Source of the DNA: Candidatus Poribacteria bacterium
GTDB lineage: Bacteria > Poribacteria > WGA-4E > WGA-3G
NCBI GenBank assembly: GCA_028820845.1
Contig: JAPPII010000101.1
Coordinates: 89,591-153,590 of the forward strand
DNA length: 64,000 nucleotides
Reading direction: 5' to 3'
Shown: positions 9,102-17,972 of the stretch, piece by piece
How the letters are laid out: each line of letters starts with the position of its first letter
Numbering within the stretch: position 1 is the stretch's first letter
The notes under the pieces: generated by a model
Seen by the model: only the letters and a program-made list of their open reading frames with translations
What the model was told of the DNA's origin: nothing
The model's database searches: none
Position numbers and translations under genes: made by a program

Positions 9102-10457
9102 TTAGTTTTCCTTCCCGATACAGTAGAGGTGTTCTTCTGTGGTGAAGTAGATACGTCCATCGGCGATAGCAGGTGAACCGTAAATTTCGACGTAATGCGC
9201 CTCGTCCACTCGGTTTATTTCTTGGCTGCTAAGCGTTTCACATTTCGTTTCACTGGGTTGTAGGATAGCAAATACACCGTTGACTTCTGCGACGTAGAGT
9301 TTACCATCTGCCCAAACAGGTGAACCTTTGCCGACTTTGCCGATGTTGTGTATCCAGAGGCGTTCGCCGGTATTAGCATTAACAGCGTGAACGTTGGCGG
9401 AGTTATCCACAACATAGAGGTGTCCGCCGTAAATCGTAGGGGATGCGTACCCGACGTTAACTGCGTCGTATCGCCAGACCTCATGCGTTTGGGTAACATC
9501 TCCGGTACCCGTTGCGTCAATACACACCACACGTCCCATCTCCGTATTATCGATATTTTCTTCGCTATGTGAGGCGTAGACTTTCGTGCCTGAAACGATA
9601 ACGGATGTATTGATGCCGCGCTGACTCAGTTTAAACCCCCAGACCATCTCCCCAGTGTTCTGCTTCATGGCATAGATACTGCCGTCCGCATTGCCACCGA
9701 TAATAAGTTGTTGTCCGTTGATATTCGCAACGACGGGGGTGGAGTAGGTCGTATCTAACGGTCTACCGCCGGGAGTTGATATCCAAATAAGTTCACTGGT
9801 GTGTTTATTGAAAGCGAAGTAGCGGTGGCGTGTCATGGCTTGATCACCCCAGCCTGCATTGAGAAAACTAATCACGACGAGGTCGCCAGCAATAATCGGC
9901 GTATGAACGCGTCCGCCGTATCCCGATATCCGTCCATACTCCTCTGTGAGTGAACGCGACCAAAGGATGTTTCCGTCTTTGTCAAAGCAGAAGAAGAGTC
10001 CTTGGACACCGTGTGCATAGATATTCCCAGTTTCGGGATCGCCAGCGAGGCTCGTCCATCCAACTCGGTTGAAAGTAATGGTCGTATGAAAGACGTTGAA
10101 TTGATAATTCCAGAGCAGTTCGCCGGTTTCTGCGTCGAAGCAGGCGACACGTTCCTGTTCAGTAATATCTTTGCCGACACGTCCGATGACGTAGACTCTG
10201 TTGTTGAGGATGATCGGTGTAGAGCGTCCTATAAATTCTGCCTTCCAGAGAAGGTTTTCACCTTCGGGTGACCAAGTTGAGATTAATCCTGTTTCAGCAG
10301 AGGTGCCGTCTTGATTCGGTCCTCGCCACGTCGGCCAATCCCCAGCGAAGGCAGGCATAGGTACGGCGAGCAGAACAAGGCAAATGGATAGCAGGCTTTT
10401 GTAGAGCAAATTTTGGCTTATGAATTGCGCCAAAAAACCCTGTTTTCGGTAGTGCAA
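9102..10457 (-). CDS. Secreted PQQ-like beta-propeller protein
   Basis: 451 aa with a long signal peptide (SLLSICLVLLAVPMPAFAG) followed directly by WPTWRGPNQDGTS, the hallmark opening of a large outer-membrane/periplasmic PQQ-propeller family. Blades contain GELLWNYQFN, SELIWISTPGG, GEMVWGFKLSQ and GERLWIHNIG. The start used is TTG at 10455-10457 with GGGGGA upstream; an internal start would shorten the signal peptide. It is the first gene after a noncoding gap with a -10-like element, so it may head the transcript leading to the adenylating enzyme, selenoprotein and ALDH. Confidence 0.87.
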   Translation of the reverse strand: MHYRKQGFLAQFISQNLLYKSLLSICLVLLAVPMPAFAGDWPTWRGPNQDGTSAETGLISTWSPEGENLLWKAEFIGRSTPIILNNRVYVIGRVGKDITEQERVACFDAETGELLWNYQFNVFHTTITFNRVGWTSLAGDPETGNIYAHGVQGLFFCFDKDGNILWSRSLTEEYGRISGYGGRVHTPIIAGDLVVISFLNAGWGDQAMTRHRYFAFNKHTSELIWISTPGGRPLDTTYSTPVVANINGQQLIIGGNADGSIYAMKQNTGEMVWGFKLSQRGINTSVIVSGTKVYASHSEENIDNTEMGRVVCIDATGTGDVTQTHEVWRYDAVNVGYASPTIYGGHLYVVDNSANVHAVNANTGERLWIHNIGKVGKGSPVWADGKLYVAEVNGVFAILQPSETKCETLSSQEINRVDEAHYVEIYGSPAIADGRIYFTTEEHLYCIGKEN

Positions 10458-10621
10458 ATTTCTGTTCCCCCTGGTTTATTTTTGATATGTCTGTAATTTT
10501 AAGACGATACAAAGGTGTGAATGTTTAAATCGACGCTTCTTCTGAAAACGCCACAGTATGCTACGTTTACCTCGTATTAGGCGCGCCGAATCGTTTTGTT
10601 CTCAATACCTTTTGATATGCT

Positions 10622-10627
10622 ATTATA
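10622..10627 (-). promoter_or_regulatory. Candidate extended -10 promoter element
   Basis: On the minus strand TGGTATAAT (TG-n-TATAAT) lies about 165 nt upstream of the 9102-10457 gene, in the only noncoding gap (10458-10706) of this gene run. No good -35 hexamer is visible. The rest of the gap shows no gene. Confidence 0.4.
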
Positions 10628-10706
10628 CCACATTTGGGATTTTTGAGGGAGATTTTAAATAAGAAATGTTAGTCAGTCCTGCTTTGCTAAACATTCCTTG
10701 AACCAA

Positions 10707-12845
10707 TTAAGTTGTCTTACTGGTAACTGCAATGCTCCGCCACGCGACTGTTGTGCGACCTGCCATATCAACGGTTGCAGCGCGAAGGCGATAGTTTCCT
10801 GGACGTTTAAGCCTAAAACGTATTTCCACTCTGGTTTCTGTTTGTTCTTGATTAATGTGAACTTCGGAGTACTCTCTGTTTAGGAATCGGTAATCCTCTT
10901 CCTCAGGACCGAACAACTCCCAGAGCACCATCTCATTATTATACACACCATTTTCGTCAGCACCCCGGGTGTAGTAAACAGCAGCAGATCCTTCGGTCAC
11001 AGTCGCACAAGCATGTACTTCAAGCGGGGTATCGGTTTGTGGCATAGACACATCAACAGTCAACACCGGCGGTATACCCGTTGGACGGGTTGGTGTCCTC
11101 GCGCCCTCGTGTAAGACCGTCTCCTGACCTTCACGGACCTCCACTTTACCATCTTCCCGAATACGGACGACTTCACGATAGTCAGACAATTTGAGTCCTT
11201 CTAAATCCCATAGGAGATCAAAGGCAACGCCGAGTCGAATTGCTCTCTCAATCTCGATAAAGAAGTTATGCATCACAGTCCGATATTTGACTCCCTCTCT
11301 ATTGTGCCGTTCTAAGTTAAGCTCTCCCAAACCCCAGAGATTGCCCCTTCCCATCTCGACGTGACCGAGGTTGTAGCCAGGAGGAAGGAGGATGGCTATT
11401 TCTGCCGCTGTGCGTAGTTTGTCAAGATTTCTATGCGGATGACTTTCGACATGGGCACTCAGGTTTCGTGAAAGTGTGAGGACCTCGTTGTAAGGCACAC
11501 AAGCAAGTTGATGATTATCCCAGTAGTGGAAATGCCTTGCTCCTAAGTCGTAGGCGTGTGTCTGCAACCAGAACGCATCGGCACGGTGTACCTGCCCGTA
11601 GATACTCATCCCCCAATCTTTATCTGTTTGTCTGGCAGCACCTCGTAGGAATCCGTAGAGGATACTCGCCAGATTTTTGGGGTCGTCTATCGGGATTTGA
11701 CAGCCATAAGTCATGTTCATTTCAGGCAGTGTTCGCAGCGTTCCAACTCTGCCGGGCGGCTCAAAGACTATCGCAGTAGGAGATGCCGTGTTTCCCTCTG
11801 ACAGTTGGTATACCGCAGAACTAATCATCGTCTCCCATGTATAGAGATTTTCTTGGAGAAACTGCATGTTTCCCAAATCTACATCTGGATCGGATTCCAG
11901 TGCTGTCCATAGCCGAGTCGGCGCGCCGTCGTATTTGGCAGTATGGAAATAGTCCCGAAACGCTTCAAAGGCAATTTGTGGTGTTAGTGCTTTCCGAAAT
12001 TCCGGGTCTGCTGCCAGTTTCGGTCGCAGGACGTGGTCCCGCGTGCAGACAGCAGGTTCGTCCATGAAAATAGTAGGACCGAGGTAGTTGCTGCGATATA
12101 AACATTCAGGGTAACCCAGTGAGCCCGCGTCAATACCCCAGTAAAAGATACTGCGGTTTTTAACCCATTTAACTTGCTCCGCATCAACGCGGACGCAGTT
12201 GATGCCCGCTGCGATCATTTCGTCATAGTCGGCTTCTGTTAGCAGTACAAGTTCATAATCAGATGTGTCGTAGCGGCGCGTTTCATCTTTCTGTCTTGTG
12301 TTACTCGGAGGTCCGATAAGAACATCTGGACGGAGGGAAAGAAGTTGCGTTTTCGGCGGTTCGGCGAATTCGTCTAAATTGGACATATCCGAGAGCCGAT
12401 AGGTATGTCCAAGGTACTTTGTTATTTGTGGAAAGGGACTGTTTTGTGGCGTTGCGTCTGTAGGTTTCGGAAAGAGATATTCCCACGCACCGAGTCCCGG
12501 CAAAACTGGTTTCCCTGTAAATCTATCGTGGAATTCCAAGGGCAGGTCATCTCTAATCTGTAGGATATAGCGCAAGATGTTTGCCCTGTCTCCCTTCAGG
12601 TTCTTGGAAGGAGAGTTTTTGCTGAGCAACCAGACTGCGAATTTTTCACCAGATGCTTTCGTTGCACGAAGACACAACCCCTGATAAAATACACCCGCCT
12701 TTTCTTCAACCGAACCAATTGCCAGGGTTAGCGTCTTCACAACGGTTTTAGGGAGTGAGGCTTCGCTTTCATGTTCGTACGTTGCCACTTGTCCCGGTTT
12801 TCCAATCGGGTATAGCGTGCCTTCGGTGGTTTCGGGTGTTTGCAT
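10707..12845 (-). CDS. Large uncharacterised protein, possible glycoside-hydrolase-like barrel
   Basis: I do not recognise this family with certainty. I choose ATG 12843-12845 (712 aa) because TGAGGG lies about 6 nt upstream; a TTG at 12857 would add four residues. The central part has features of a TIM-barrel sugar enzyme (RLWTALESDPDVD, GARHFHYWDNHQL, ILLPPGYNLGHVEMGRG) and the C-terminal about 110 residues look like a beta-sandwich ending in NYRLRAATVDMAGRT. No signal peptide is visible and catalytic acids are not assignable. The stop of the upstream PhyH gene lies just before the start, so the two are coupled. A family search or structure prediction is needed to name it. Confidence 0.7.
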   Translation of the reverse strand: MQTPETTEGTLYPIGKPGQVATYEHESEASLPKTVVKTLTLAIGSVEEKAGVFYQGLCLRATKASGEKFAVWLLSKNSPSKNLKGDRANILRYILQIRDDLPLEFHDRFTGKPVLPGLGAWEYLFPKPTDATPQNSPFPQITKYLGHTYRLSDMSNLDEFAEPPKTQLLSLRPDVLIGPPSNTRQKDETRRYDTSDYELVLLTEADYDEMIAAGINCVRVDAEQVKWVKNRSIFYWGIDAGSLGYPECLYRSNYLGPTIFMDEPAVCTRDHVLRPKLAADPEFRKALTPQIAFEAFRDYFHTAKYDGAPTRLWTALESDPDVDLGNMQFLQENLYTWETMISSAVYQLSEGNTASPTAIVFEPPGRVGTLRTLPEMNMTYGCQIPIDDPKNLASILYGFLRGAARQTDKDWGMSIYGQVHRADAFWLQTHAYDLGARHFHYWDNHQLACVPYNEVLTLSRNLSAHVESHPHRNLDKLRTAAEIAILLPPGYNLGHVEMGRGNLWGLGELNLERHNREGVKYRTVMHNFFIEIERAIRLGVAFDLLWDLEGLKLSDYREVVRIREDGKVEVREGQETVLHEGARTPTRPTGIPPVLTVDVSMPQTDTPLEVHACATVTEGSAAVYYTRGADENGVYNNEMVLWELFGPEEEDYRFLNREYSEVHINQEQTETRVEIRFRLKRPGNYRLRAATVDMAGRTTVAWRSIAVTSKTT

Positions 12846-12853
12846 TGTTGCCC

Positions 12854-13639
12854 TCAAGGTGCTTCTAAATCATTGAGAATCCGCGCCACTACCCGTTTGC
12901 GTCGTCCTTGGATCGCTGGCTGTTCCAATTCATAGACTTCATCCGAAATCAGATGTTTATATCTCTCAATCGGCAAGGCTTTGTGTGATCCGTTATCAAT
13001 ATAGCGGTTGAAGATGGTAAAGCGTGGGTAATCTTCTGTCCAGCGTCTGCCCCCGTGATAGAGTGCTTCTGTAAAGATAACACAATCGCCTGCACCGACG
13101 GGGACGTTAATAACTGTAGGAGGTCCATCGTAAATCGAGAGGTTATCAGGTGGTTCAAAGTTTCGTTTATGACTCCCCGGAAGACAGACAAACCCTGTTC
13201 CGGGTGGTACGTCAACTAAGGAGATACCAGCGTTAAGGAAACCTGCGCGAGGTCCTGATGCTTCTACACTGTAATCTTGACCAGCAGCATGAAAATTGAT
13301 GTCGTCAGAGGTTGTGTAATTCTTGGTCAGCGCACAATCAACAAGGCAAGGTGTTCCGCGCGTCAGAGCAATAATCACCCGCATAACCTCTAAATTGAGT
13401 ACAAGCCGTTGAAATACTGGATCACCGTATTGGATATGGTTAATCCAATGCGCAATCGTCGGTGAATGGGTACCGGTACGGGAAGTGGAAGTTAGCGGTG
13501 GGGGGAGTTCATCCAGCGTCACCTCGTGCCACCAATTGGCGAGTTCGATCATGCACTTGAGATCCTCAGACGGAACGACTTTGCGGAGGATGATGAATCC
13601 GTGGTGGTCAAAGAACCACTTTTCCTCAGGTGTCAACAT
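12854..13639 (-). CDS. Phytanoyl-CoA dioxygenase (PhyH)-family protein
   Basis: 261 aa. The fold-defining blocks are present: DHHGFIILRKVV at the start, PPGTGFVCLPGSHKRNF at 145-161, YHGGRRW and the 2-oxoglutarate-side Arg in YPRFTIFNRY. Family members are Fe(II)/2-oxoglutarate oxygenases with an H-x-D...H triad. Here the proximal motif is NFHAAGQD (H117-A-A), without Asp at +2, which resembles a subfamily with HGG at this position; D122 might substitute. AAGGAG precedes the ATG at a good distance. Substrate unknown. One of four PhyH-type genes in the window. Confidence 0.85.
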   Translation of the reverse strand: MLTPEEKWFFDHHGFIILRKVVPSEDLKCMIELANWWHEVTLDELPPPLTSTSRTGTHSPTIAHWINHIQYGDPVFQRLVLNLEVMRVIIALTRGTPCLVDCALTKNYTTSDDINFHAAGQDYSVEASGPRAGFLNAGISLVDVPPGTGFVCLPGSHKRNFEPPDNLSIYDGPPTVINVPVGAGDCVIFTEALYHGGRRWTEDYPRFTIFNRYIDNGSHKALPIERYKHLISDEVYELEQPAIQGRRKRVVARILNDLEAP

Positions 13640-13659
13640 AATATATACTCCTTATGATG

Positions 13660-14502
13660 TTACCGTGCCGCTTTGAGATCCCCCCACACGATAGGCAACT
13701 TCTCGGTTGTCTCAACGGACAACCCAATTTTTGATTCAAAGTTTCGGCGCACTTCGGCATCAGTCAGAGGTCGATCATATATGCGAACTTCATCAATGAT
13801 GCCGGGGAAGAAACGTTCGACGTTCCCACGATTGTTCGCAGCACCGATATAGACGGGCTCCACAAACGGAATAAAAGTATCAAGTTTTTTGGCATCACCT
13901 ACAATGACCTCTTGGGGTTCTCCATCCATATAGATGCTAACCTCAGATTCGCCCGCATCTTCAATTGCGAAAACGATGTGATGCCATTTGCCATCCGACA
14001 GAGCAAACTCAATTTCAACAGCGATTGCGTTGCACCCTGCCGCCGATTTTTGGCGGACGTAGTAGTGAACGATGTCCTCAGCGAATGGGAATCCTGCTTT
14101 CGCACTACGGTTGATATCGATTGCCCATGCCATATTACAGCCCTGATCGAGGACTTTGAAAAGCGTCGTCCAATCTTTCTTGAAACTCGTTTTGACCCAC
14201 GCTTCAAAAGTAGATGTAGCGACCTGTTCGCCAAAGTCGCCGAGATTTGTTAGATTGACGTAATCGTCGCTCCCGTCAAACTCCAGAGCTTCTCCAACGT
14301 GTCCGCCGACAATTTTCGGGGCACCCACTATCTTTCCATCATTTTCACCCCAGACATCTTTGACAGTTCCACCAGCGATGTCTTTCTGGTCAAACGTCCA
14401 ATAACTCACCAGTCCATCTGTGACGACTGGTTCCGTTCGTCCATTGGGTGAAAGTATTGCAAGCGTGAGGATGAGGGTGAAGAGATAGAATAGCCTTTTC
14501 AT
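13660..14502 (-). CDS. Secreted LamG/concanavalin-like protein
   Basis: 280 aa from ATG 14500-14502, chosen because AGGAGGAAAGTATT precedes it and the signal peptide (MKRLFYLFTLILTLAIL) begins there; an upstream frame extension lacks such support. The mature part begins DGLVSYWTFDQKDIAGGTVKD and contains FEAWVKT and GIIDEVRIYDRPLTDAEVRRNF, the classic LamG/pentraxin jelly-roll motifs, so a secreted carbohydrate- or surface-binding role is likely. The tail KLPIVWGDLKAAR closely parallels the tail of the second LamG protein at 29451-30224. Confidence 0.88.
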   Translation of the reverse strand: MKRLFYLFTLILTLAILSPNGRTEPVVTDGLVSYWTFDQKDIAGGTVKDVWGENDGKIVGAPKIVGGHVGEALEFDGSDDYVNLTNLGDFGEQVATSTFEAWVKTSFKKDWTTLFKVLDQGCNMAWAIDINRSAKAGFPFAEDIVHYYVRQKSAAGCNAIAVEIEFALSDGKWHHIVFAIEDAGESEVSIYMDGEPQEVIVGDAKKLDTFIPFVEPVYIGAANNRGNVERFFPGIIDEVRIYDRPLTDAEVRRNFESKIGLSVETTEKLPIVWGDLKAAR

Positions 14503-14591
14503 AATACTTTCCTCCTTGCAGAAGCAAGTATATTTCCGCATCTGTGGAAAATTTCTGATGTGATTTTGAGGCTTTTGGGATCGGTGAAGTA

Positions 14592-14621
14592 ATTATAGCA
14601 CGTTTAGCGGTTTCTTGTTAA
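14592..14621 (-). promoter_or_regulatory. Promoter of the LamG gene
   Basis: On the minus strand TTAACA (14616-14621), 18-nt spacer, TATAAT (14592-14597) preceded by TGC, an extended -10. It lies about 90 nt upstream of the start at 14502. Confidence 0.6.
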
Positions 14622-14781
14622 ATTTATTTTCCCTGAAGTTGATGCTTGCAAGTTGTGCTGAAAACTGATAGAATGGATTTATATCTATCCAGTTGCAGGC
14701 TACACTACTTTTGTAGAGCAAGTTTGTCTCTACGTTAGTTGCTATGAAGACCCCGACGTTGCCAAGCAGAGGAGAAAAATT

Positions 14782-16455
14782 ATGCCGAAAATGACAGGTG
14801 CTAAGTTTATTGCTGAAACCGTCCATGGATATGGAATTACCCACGTTTTTTTCATGCCTTACATTGGACCACGGGCTTTAATGGAGATGGAAAATCTTGG
14901 GATCAAGCGCGTTCAAACACACGGTGAAAAAGCAGCGGCGTATATGGCAGATGCCTACGCCCGCGTGAAACGGGGTCCCAGCCTCTGTATGGCGCAGTCG
15001 GTTGGAGCGGTCAACCTCGCCGCAGGGTTACAAGATGCCTATCTCGCCTGTTCACCCGTGATTGCGCTAACAGGAAAAGAAAACCAAATTAATCAGCAAC
15101 GACATGCCTATCAGGAGGTAGACCACGTTAATCCGTTTTCTGCGGTTACCAAATATAGCGCGTATGTCGCGACACCCGAGCAACTTCCCTTCTATCTACG
15201 TCAAGCCTTCCGTGCTGCGACAACAGGAACACCGGGCCCTGCACACTTGGATTTTGAAGGAATCGCAGGTTCTTCGGTCATTGATCGGGAGGGGGACCTT
15301 GAGGTTATCATTGAAGAGGCGTTTACCGAGTTACCGCCGTTCCGGCCAGAAGCAGAAGCGGAAAAGGTCACAGAAGCTATCAGGCTGCTTACTGACGCGG
15401 AACGCCCTATTATTGTGGCGGGTGGCGGTGTAACGGCATCGGATGCACGAGCGGAGCTTGTCGAATTAGCAGAAAAACTTTCGATTCCAGTGGCGACTTC
15501 ATTGAATGCGAAAGCGATGTTCCCCAGTGATCATCCCTTGGCAGTTGGAACCCCCGGTTCATACTCGCGGGCGTGTGCGAACCAAGCCGTGTGCGAAGCA
15601 GACCTTGTTTTCTTTATCGGGAGCCATACCGGTGGACAGGTGACCAATGGGTATAAGATTCCACCACAAGGCACACCGATTGTCCAACTCGATATTAATC
15701 CCGATGAACTGGGACGCAATTATCCAATCCAGTTAGGCATGCAGGGAGATGTGCGGAATACACTCCGTCGGATGCTTGAAGCCGCGGAAGCCGCAGCACC
15801 GCGCACTGAATGGGTTAACCGCGTACAGGAATTGGTAAAAGACTGGAAAGAGGATGTCAGTGGGAAAGTGAACTCGGAGCTGTTACCGATGCTCCCAGAA
15901 CGTCTCTGCCGTGAATTGACCGACTATCTACCCTCAGATGCGATCCTTGTATCCGATACGGGGCATTCAGGCATCTGGACCGGCACAATGATTGATTTTA
16001 AGCATCCCGATCAGTCTTTCATACGGTGTTCAGGTTCGCTGGGATGGGGGGTGCCCGCTGCGATGGGAGCGAAGTGCGCACAACCCGATAGACCGGTGAT
16101 CTGTTTCACAGGTGATGGCGGTATCTGGTATCACATGACGGAATTGGATACAGCAATGAAATCTGGTATTAACGCTGTTATTGTGGTAAACAATAATCAT
16201 TCACTGAACCAAGAACAGGGTGGTGTTGAGTCGGTCTACGGAGGGCGGACCGCTGGCTCTGATGAACTCTGGTTGTTCCCAGATGCGGATTTCGCGAAGA
16301 TGGCAGAATCGATGGGATGTCTGGGGATTACGGTCAACAAACCGAGTGAACTCGCGAGCGCGCTGGACCAAGCGTTTGATTCGGGGAGACCGGCAGTTGT
16401 GGATGTGAAAACGCATGTCGAAGGGATTGCGCCGCGGGCGTGGATGCCTTCGTAA
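14782..16455 (+). CDS. Thiamine-diphosphate enzyme, acetolactate-synthase-like
   Basis: 557 aa with the three-domain layout of the acetolactate synthase/benzoylformate decarboxylase superfamily: Pyr domain with the activating Glu in THGEKAAAYMADAYAR (E49), a central domain near 190-330 (ERPIIVAGGGVTASDA), and a PP domain with the ThDP/Mg motif GDGGIWYHMTELD...NNN near 445-475. The exact reaction (acetolactate synthase versus decarboxylase or oxalyl-CoA type) cannot be fixed by eye. AGAGGAG lies 7 nt before the ATG. It is a single plus-strand gene, divergent from the LamG gene and convergent with the next. Confidence 0.9.
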   Translation: MPKMTGAKFIAETVHGYGITHVFFMPYIGPRALMEMENLGIKRVQTHGEKAAAYMADAYARVKRGPSLCMAQSVGAVNLAAGLQDAYLACSPVIALTGKENQINQQRHAYQEVDHVNPFSAVTKYSAYVATPEQLPFYLRQAFRAATTGTPGPAHLDFEGIAGSSVIDREGDLEVIIEEAFTELPPFRPEAEAEKVTEAIRLLTDAERPIIVAGGGVTASDARAELVELAEKLSIPVATSLNAKAMFPSDHPLAVGTPGSYSRACANQAVCEADLVFFIGSHTGGQVTNGYKIPPQGTPIVQLDINPDELGRNYPIQLGMQGDVRNTLRRMLEAAEAAAPRTEWVNRVQELVKDWKEDVSGKVNSELLPMLPERLCRELTDYLPSDAILVSDTGHSGIWTGTMIDFKHPDQSFIRCSGSLGWGVPAAMGAKCAQPDRPVICFTGDGGIWYHMTELDTAMKSGINAVIVVNNNHSLNQEQGGVESVYGGRTAGSDELWLFPDADFAKMAESMGCLGITVNKPSELASALDQAFDSGRPAVVDVKTHVEGIAPRAWMPS

Positions 16456-16472
16456 AAGCAGATTCTGCAATA

Positions 16473-16497
16473 GTGCGGGGCTCCACGTGCCTCGCAC
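16473..16497. terminator. Hairpin between convergent genes
   Basis: GTGCGGGGC and GCCTCGCAC form a 9-bp stem with one G-U pair and a 7-nt loop, directly between the stops of two convergent genes. No T-tract follows, so intrinsic termination is uncertain. Confidence 0.45.
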
Positions 16498-16500
16498 CGC

Positions 16501-16911
16501 CTATAGTGCGTTATCCTGTACGTTTCGGATTGGAGGATAGTTGAACTTTCCGTGTTGCCACTCTTTGTAGATTAGAAATGCCCCGAGTAAACACAAACTG
16601 TAGCATAACACATCTTCTATACCAGTGGTTATAATGGCGATATCCAATCTTTGTCGCAATTTTACGCCCCTTACGTCTACCCCCGGTTCCCATTGCGCGA
16701 TATTATATGCGTTGAGAACTGCAGCGACAATCCAATTGAGAAACCTGACTTTGATGAGGGGCAGTGCCGCGGCGACTAATATCAGACCCTTTGACCGCGT
16801 TCGGAAGCATAAAAACACTAAGAATCCCATAACTGCCACAAATTCCAAGTATCCGATACCAGTTGTCAGTCTTACAAAAACATTCATAAGCCTCACTAAA
16901 ACTTCCTTCAA
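16501..16911 (-). CDS. Small membrane protein of unknown function
   Basis: Up to 136 aa with at least three hydrophobic segments (YLEFVAVMGFLVFLCF at about 21-36, LILVAAALPLI at 43-53, VLCYSLCLLGAFLIY at about 101-115). The TTG at 16911 has no clear Shine-Dalgarno; a GTG at 16894-16896 is preceded by AAGGA at 7 nt and may be the true start. I recognise no family. Confidence 0.55.
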   Translation of the reverse strand: MKEVLVRLMNVFVRLTTGIGYLEFVAVMGFLVFLCFRTRSKGLILVAAALPLIKVRFLNWIVAAVLNAYNIAQWEPGVDVRGVKLRQRLDIAIITTGIEDVLCYSLCLLGAFLIYKEWQHGKFNYPPIRNVQDNAL

Positions 16912-17112
16912 ATGCAGAGTTGAGTTACCGTATCATTTCTATTAGGGAAATTATGTCATGAATCTCCTGATCATATCAAAATTCCATAAACATGCCGCCC
17001 TTACAGGACAAACACAGGACTACTTAGTTTTCACGTTTGTAGGTATATTTCTCGAAGTCGTGAGCCGGAGCTCGCTTTTTTGGTTTTACCATAGTTAGGA
17101 GACACATATACC

Positions 17113-17493
17113 ATGGTTTGTCCGTTCTGCCCACCAAAAGTCAACGACAATGTTATTCTACTTGAGAACGAGTTAAACCTGTTTATCGATCTAAAGCATT
17201 CGATACTGCAAGGCTCTGGAATTATTGTACCAAGAGTACATCGGGAATCAGCATTTGATCTCACCGAAGAAGAAATTGCTTCTACGTTTTCACTGCTTAC
17301 GGAAGTTAAAGCCTTGCTTGATGCTCAGTACAACCCGCAAGGTTACAATCTGGGTTGGAATTGTGGTGCTGTAGCTGGACAGACGGTGTTCCATGCGCAT
17401 TTACATGTGATTCCACGTTATACGTCTGAGCCTTATGCTGGTAAAGGGATTCGCTACTGGCTGAAACAAGAGTCTAATCGCAGGAGAATCTAA
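17113..17493 (+). CDS. HIT-family hydrolase
   Basis: 126 aa with the histidine triad HAHLHVIPR (H94, H96, H98) and the upstream block SGIIVPRVHRESAFDL typical of Hint/Fhit-type nucleotide hydrolases. The N-terminal CPFC resembles the CIFC zinc-binding pair in many bacterial HIT proteins. Expected activity is hydrolysis of nucleoside phosphoramidates or dinucleoside polyphosphates. It stands alone on the plus strand; AGGAG lies 12 nt upstream, slightly far. The 200 nt before it hold no gene. Confidence 0.93.
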   Translation: MVCPFCPPKVNDNVILLENELNLFIDLKHSILQGSGIIVPRVHRESAFDLTEEEIASTFSLLTEVKALLDAQYNPQGYNLGWNCGAVAGQTVFHAHLHVIPRYTSEPYAGKGIRYWLKQESNRRRI

Positions 17494-17537
17494 TAAGTTG
17501 TTATTGTTGATAGCAAGGACTCGTTAAACATTTAAAG

Positions 17538-17969
17538 TTAGGGACAAGTATCTTTGGTTAACATACGTGCGTGCGATTTTCGTGTGTATACTTTGCCGCC
17601 AATGAATTTACGACTTTTAAAATCCGTAAATAAATCTCTGTCCCCTTCTCGGTAGGATACTAACACTTTTACTCCTGCTATCAGTGCCAATGCGATAATA
17701 TGCTCATCATCTGATGCTGTCTCACCTTTGAGTTCATTTGCCTTTTCTTGCACATCTTCAGAGGGCACCACTTTGAGTCTACCGGTTTGTCTTAGGCGGT
17801 TTCTCAGATTCTGCATTCCACCTTTATCCCATTCATCTTCTATTTTCTCTATATCAGCATAAGCGATTTTGCCATTTCTTCTCTCTAACCAAGCCCACAC
17901 AGGCTCCATATCTTCATCGTCTGGGTTCCTGAATTTATGAAAAGTGTTCGTATCAACAATAATACACAT
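17538..17969 (-). CDS. PIN-like nuclease, partner of the AAA ATPase
   Basis: 143 aa with the acidic layout of a PIN nuclease: MCIIVDTN (D6), a middle EDEW segment, ETASDDEHIIALAL (D87/D88) and VSYREGDRDLFTDF (D110/D112). PIN domains cleave RNA or DNA with Mg/Mn and usually act as toxins or as effectors of defence systems. It starts 3 nt after the ATPase stop, so it is co-translated with it. No antitoxin-like gene lies next to it, which favours regulation by the ATPase over a classical toxin-antitoxin pair. Confidence 0.75.
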   Translation of the reverse strand: MCIIVDTNTFHKFRNPDDEDMEPVWAWLERRNGKIAYADIEKIEDEWDKGGMQNLRNRLRQTGRLKVVPSEDVQEKANELKGETASDDEHIIALALIAGVKVLVSYREGDRDLFTDFKSRKFIGGKVYTRKSHARMLTKDTCP

Positions 17970-17972
17970 CGC

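Noticed and set aside
10707-12845. Naming the large protein a beta-galactosidase
   Set aside because: Barrel-like motifs are suggestive only; catalytic acids could not be placed.
17031-17264. 77-codon ORF overlapping the HIT gene on the minus strand
   Set aside because: Shadow of the HIT gene, without Shine-Dalgarno or recognisable features.
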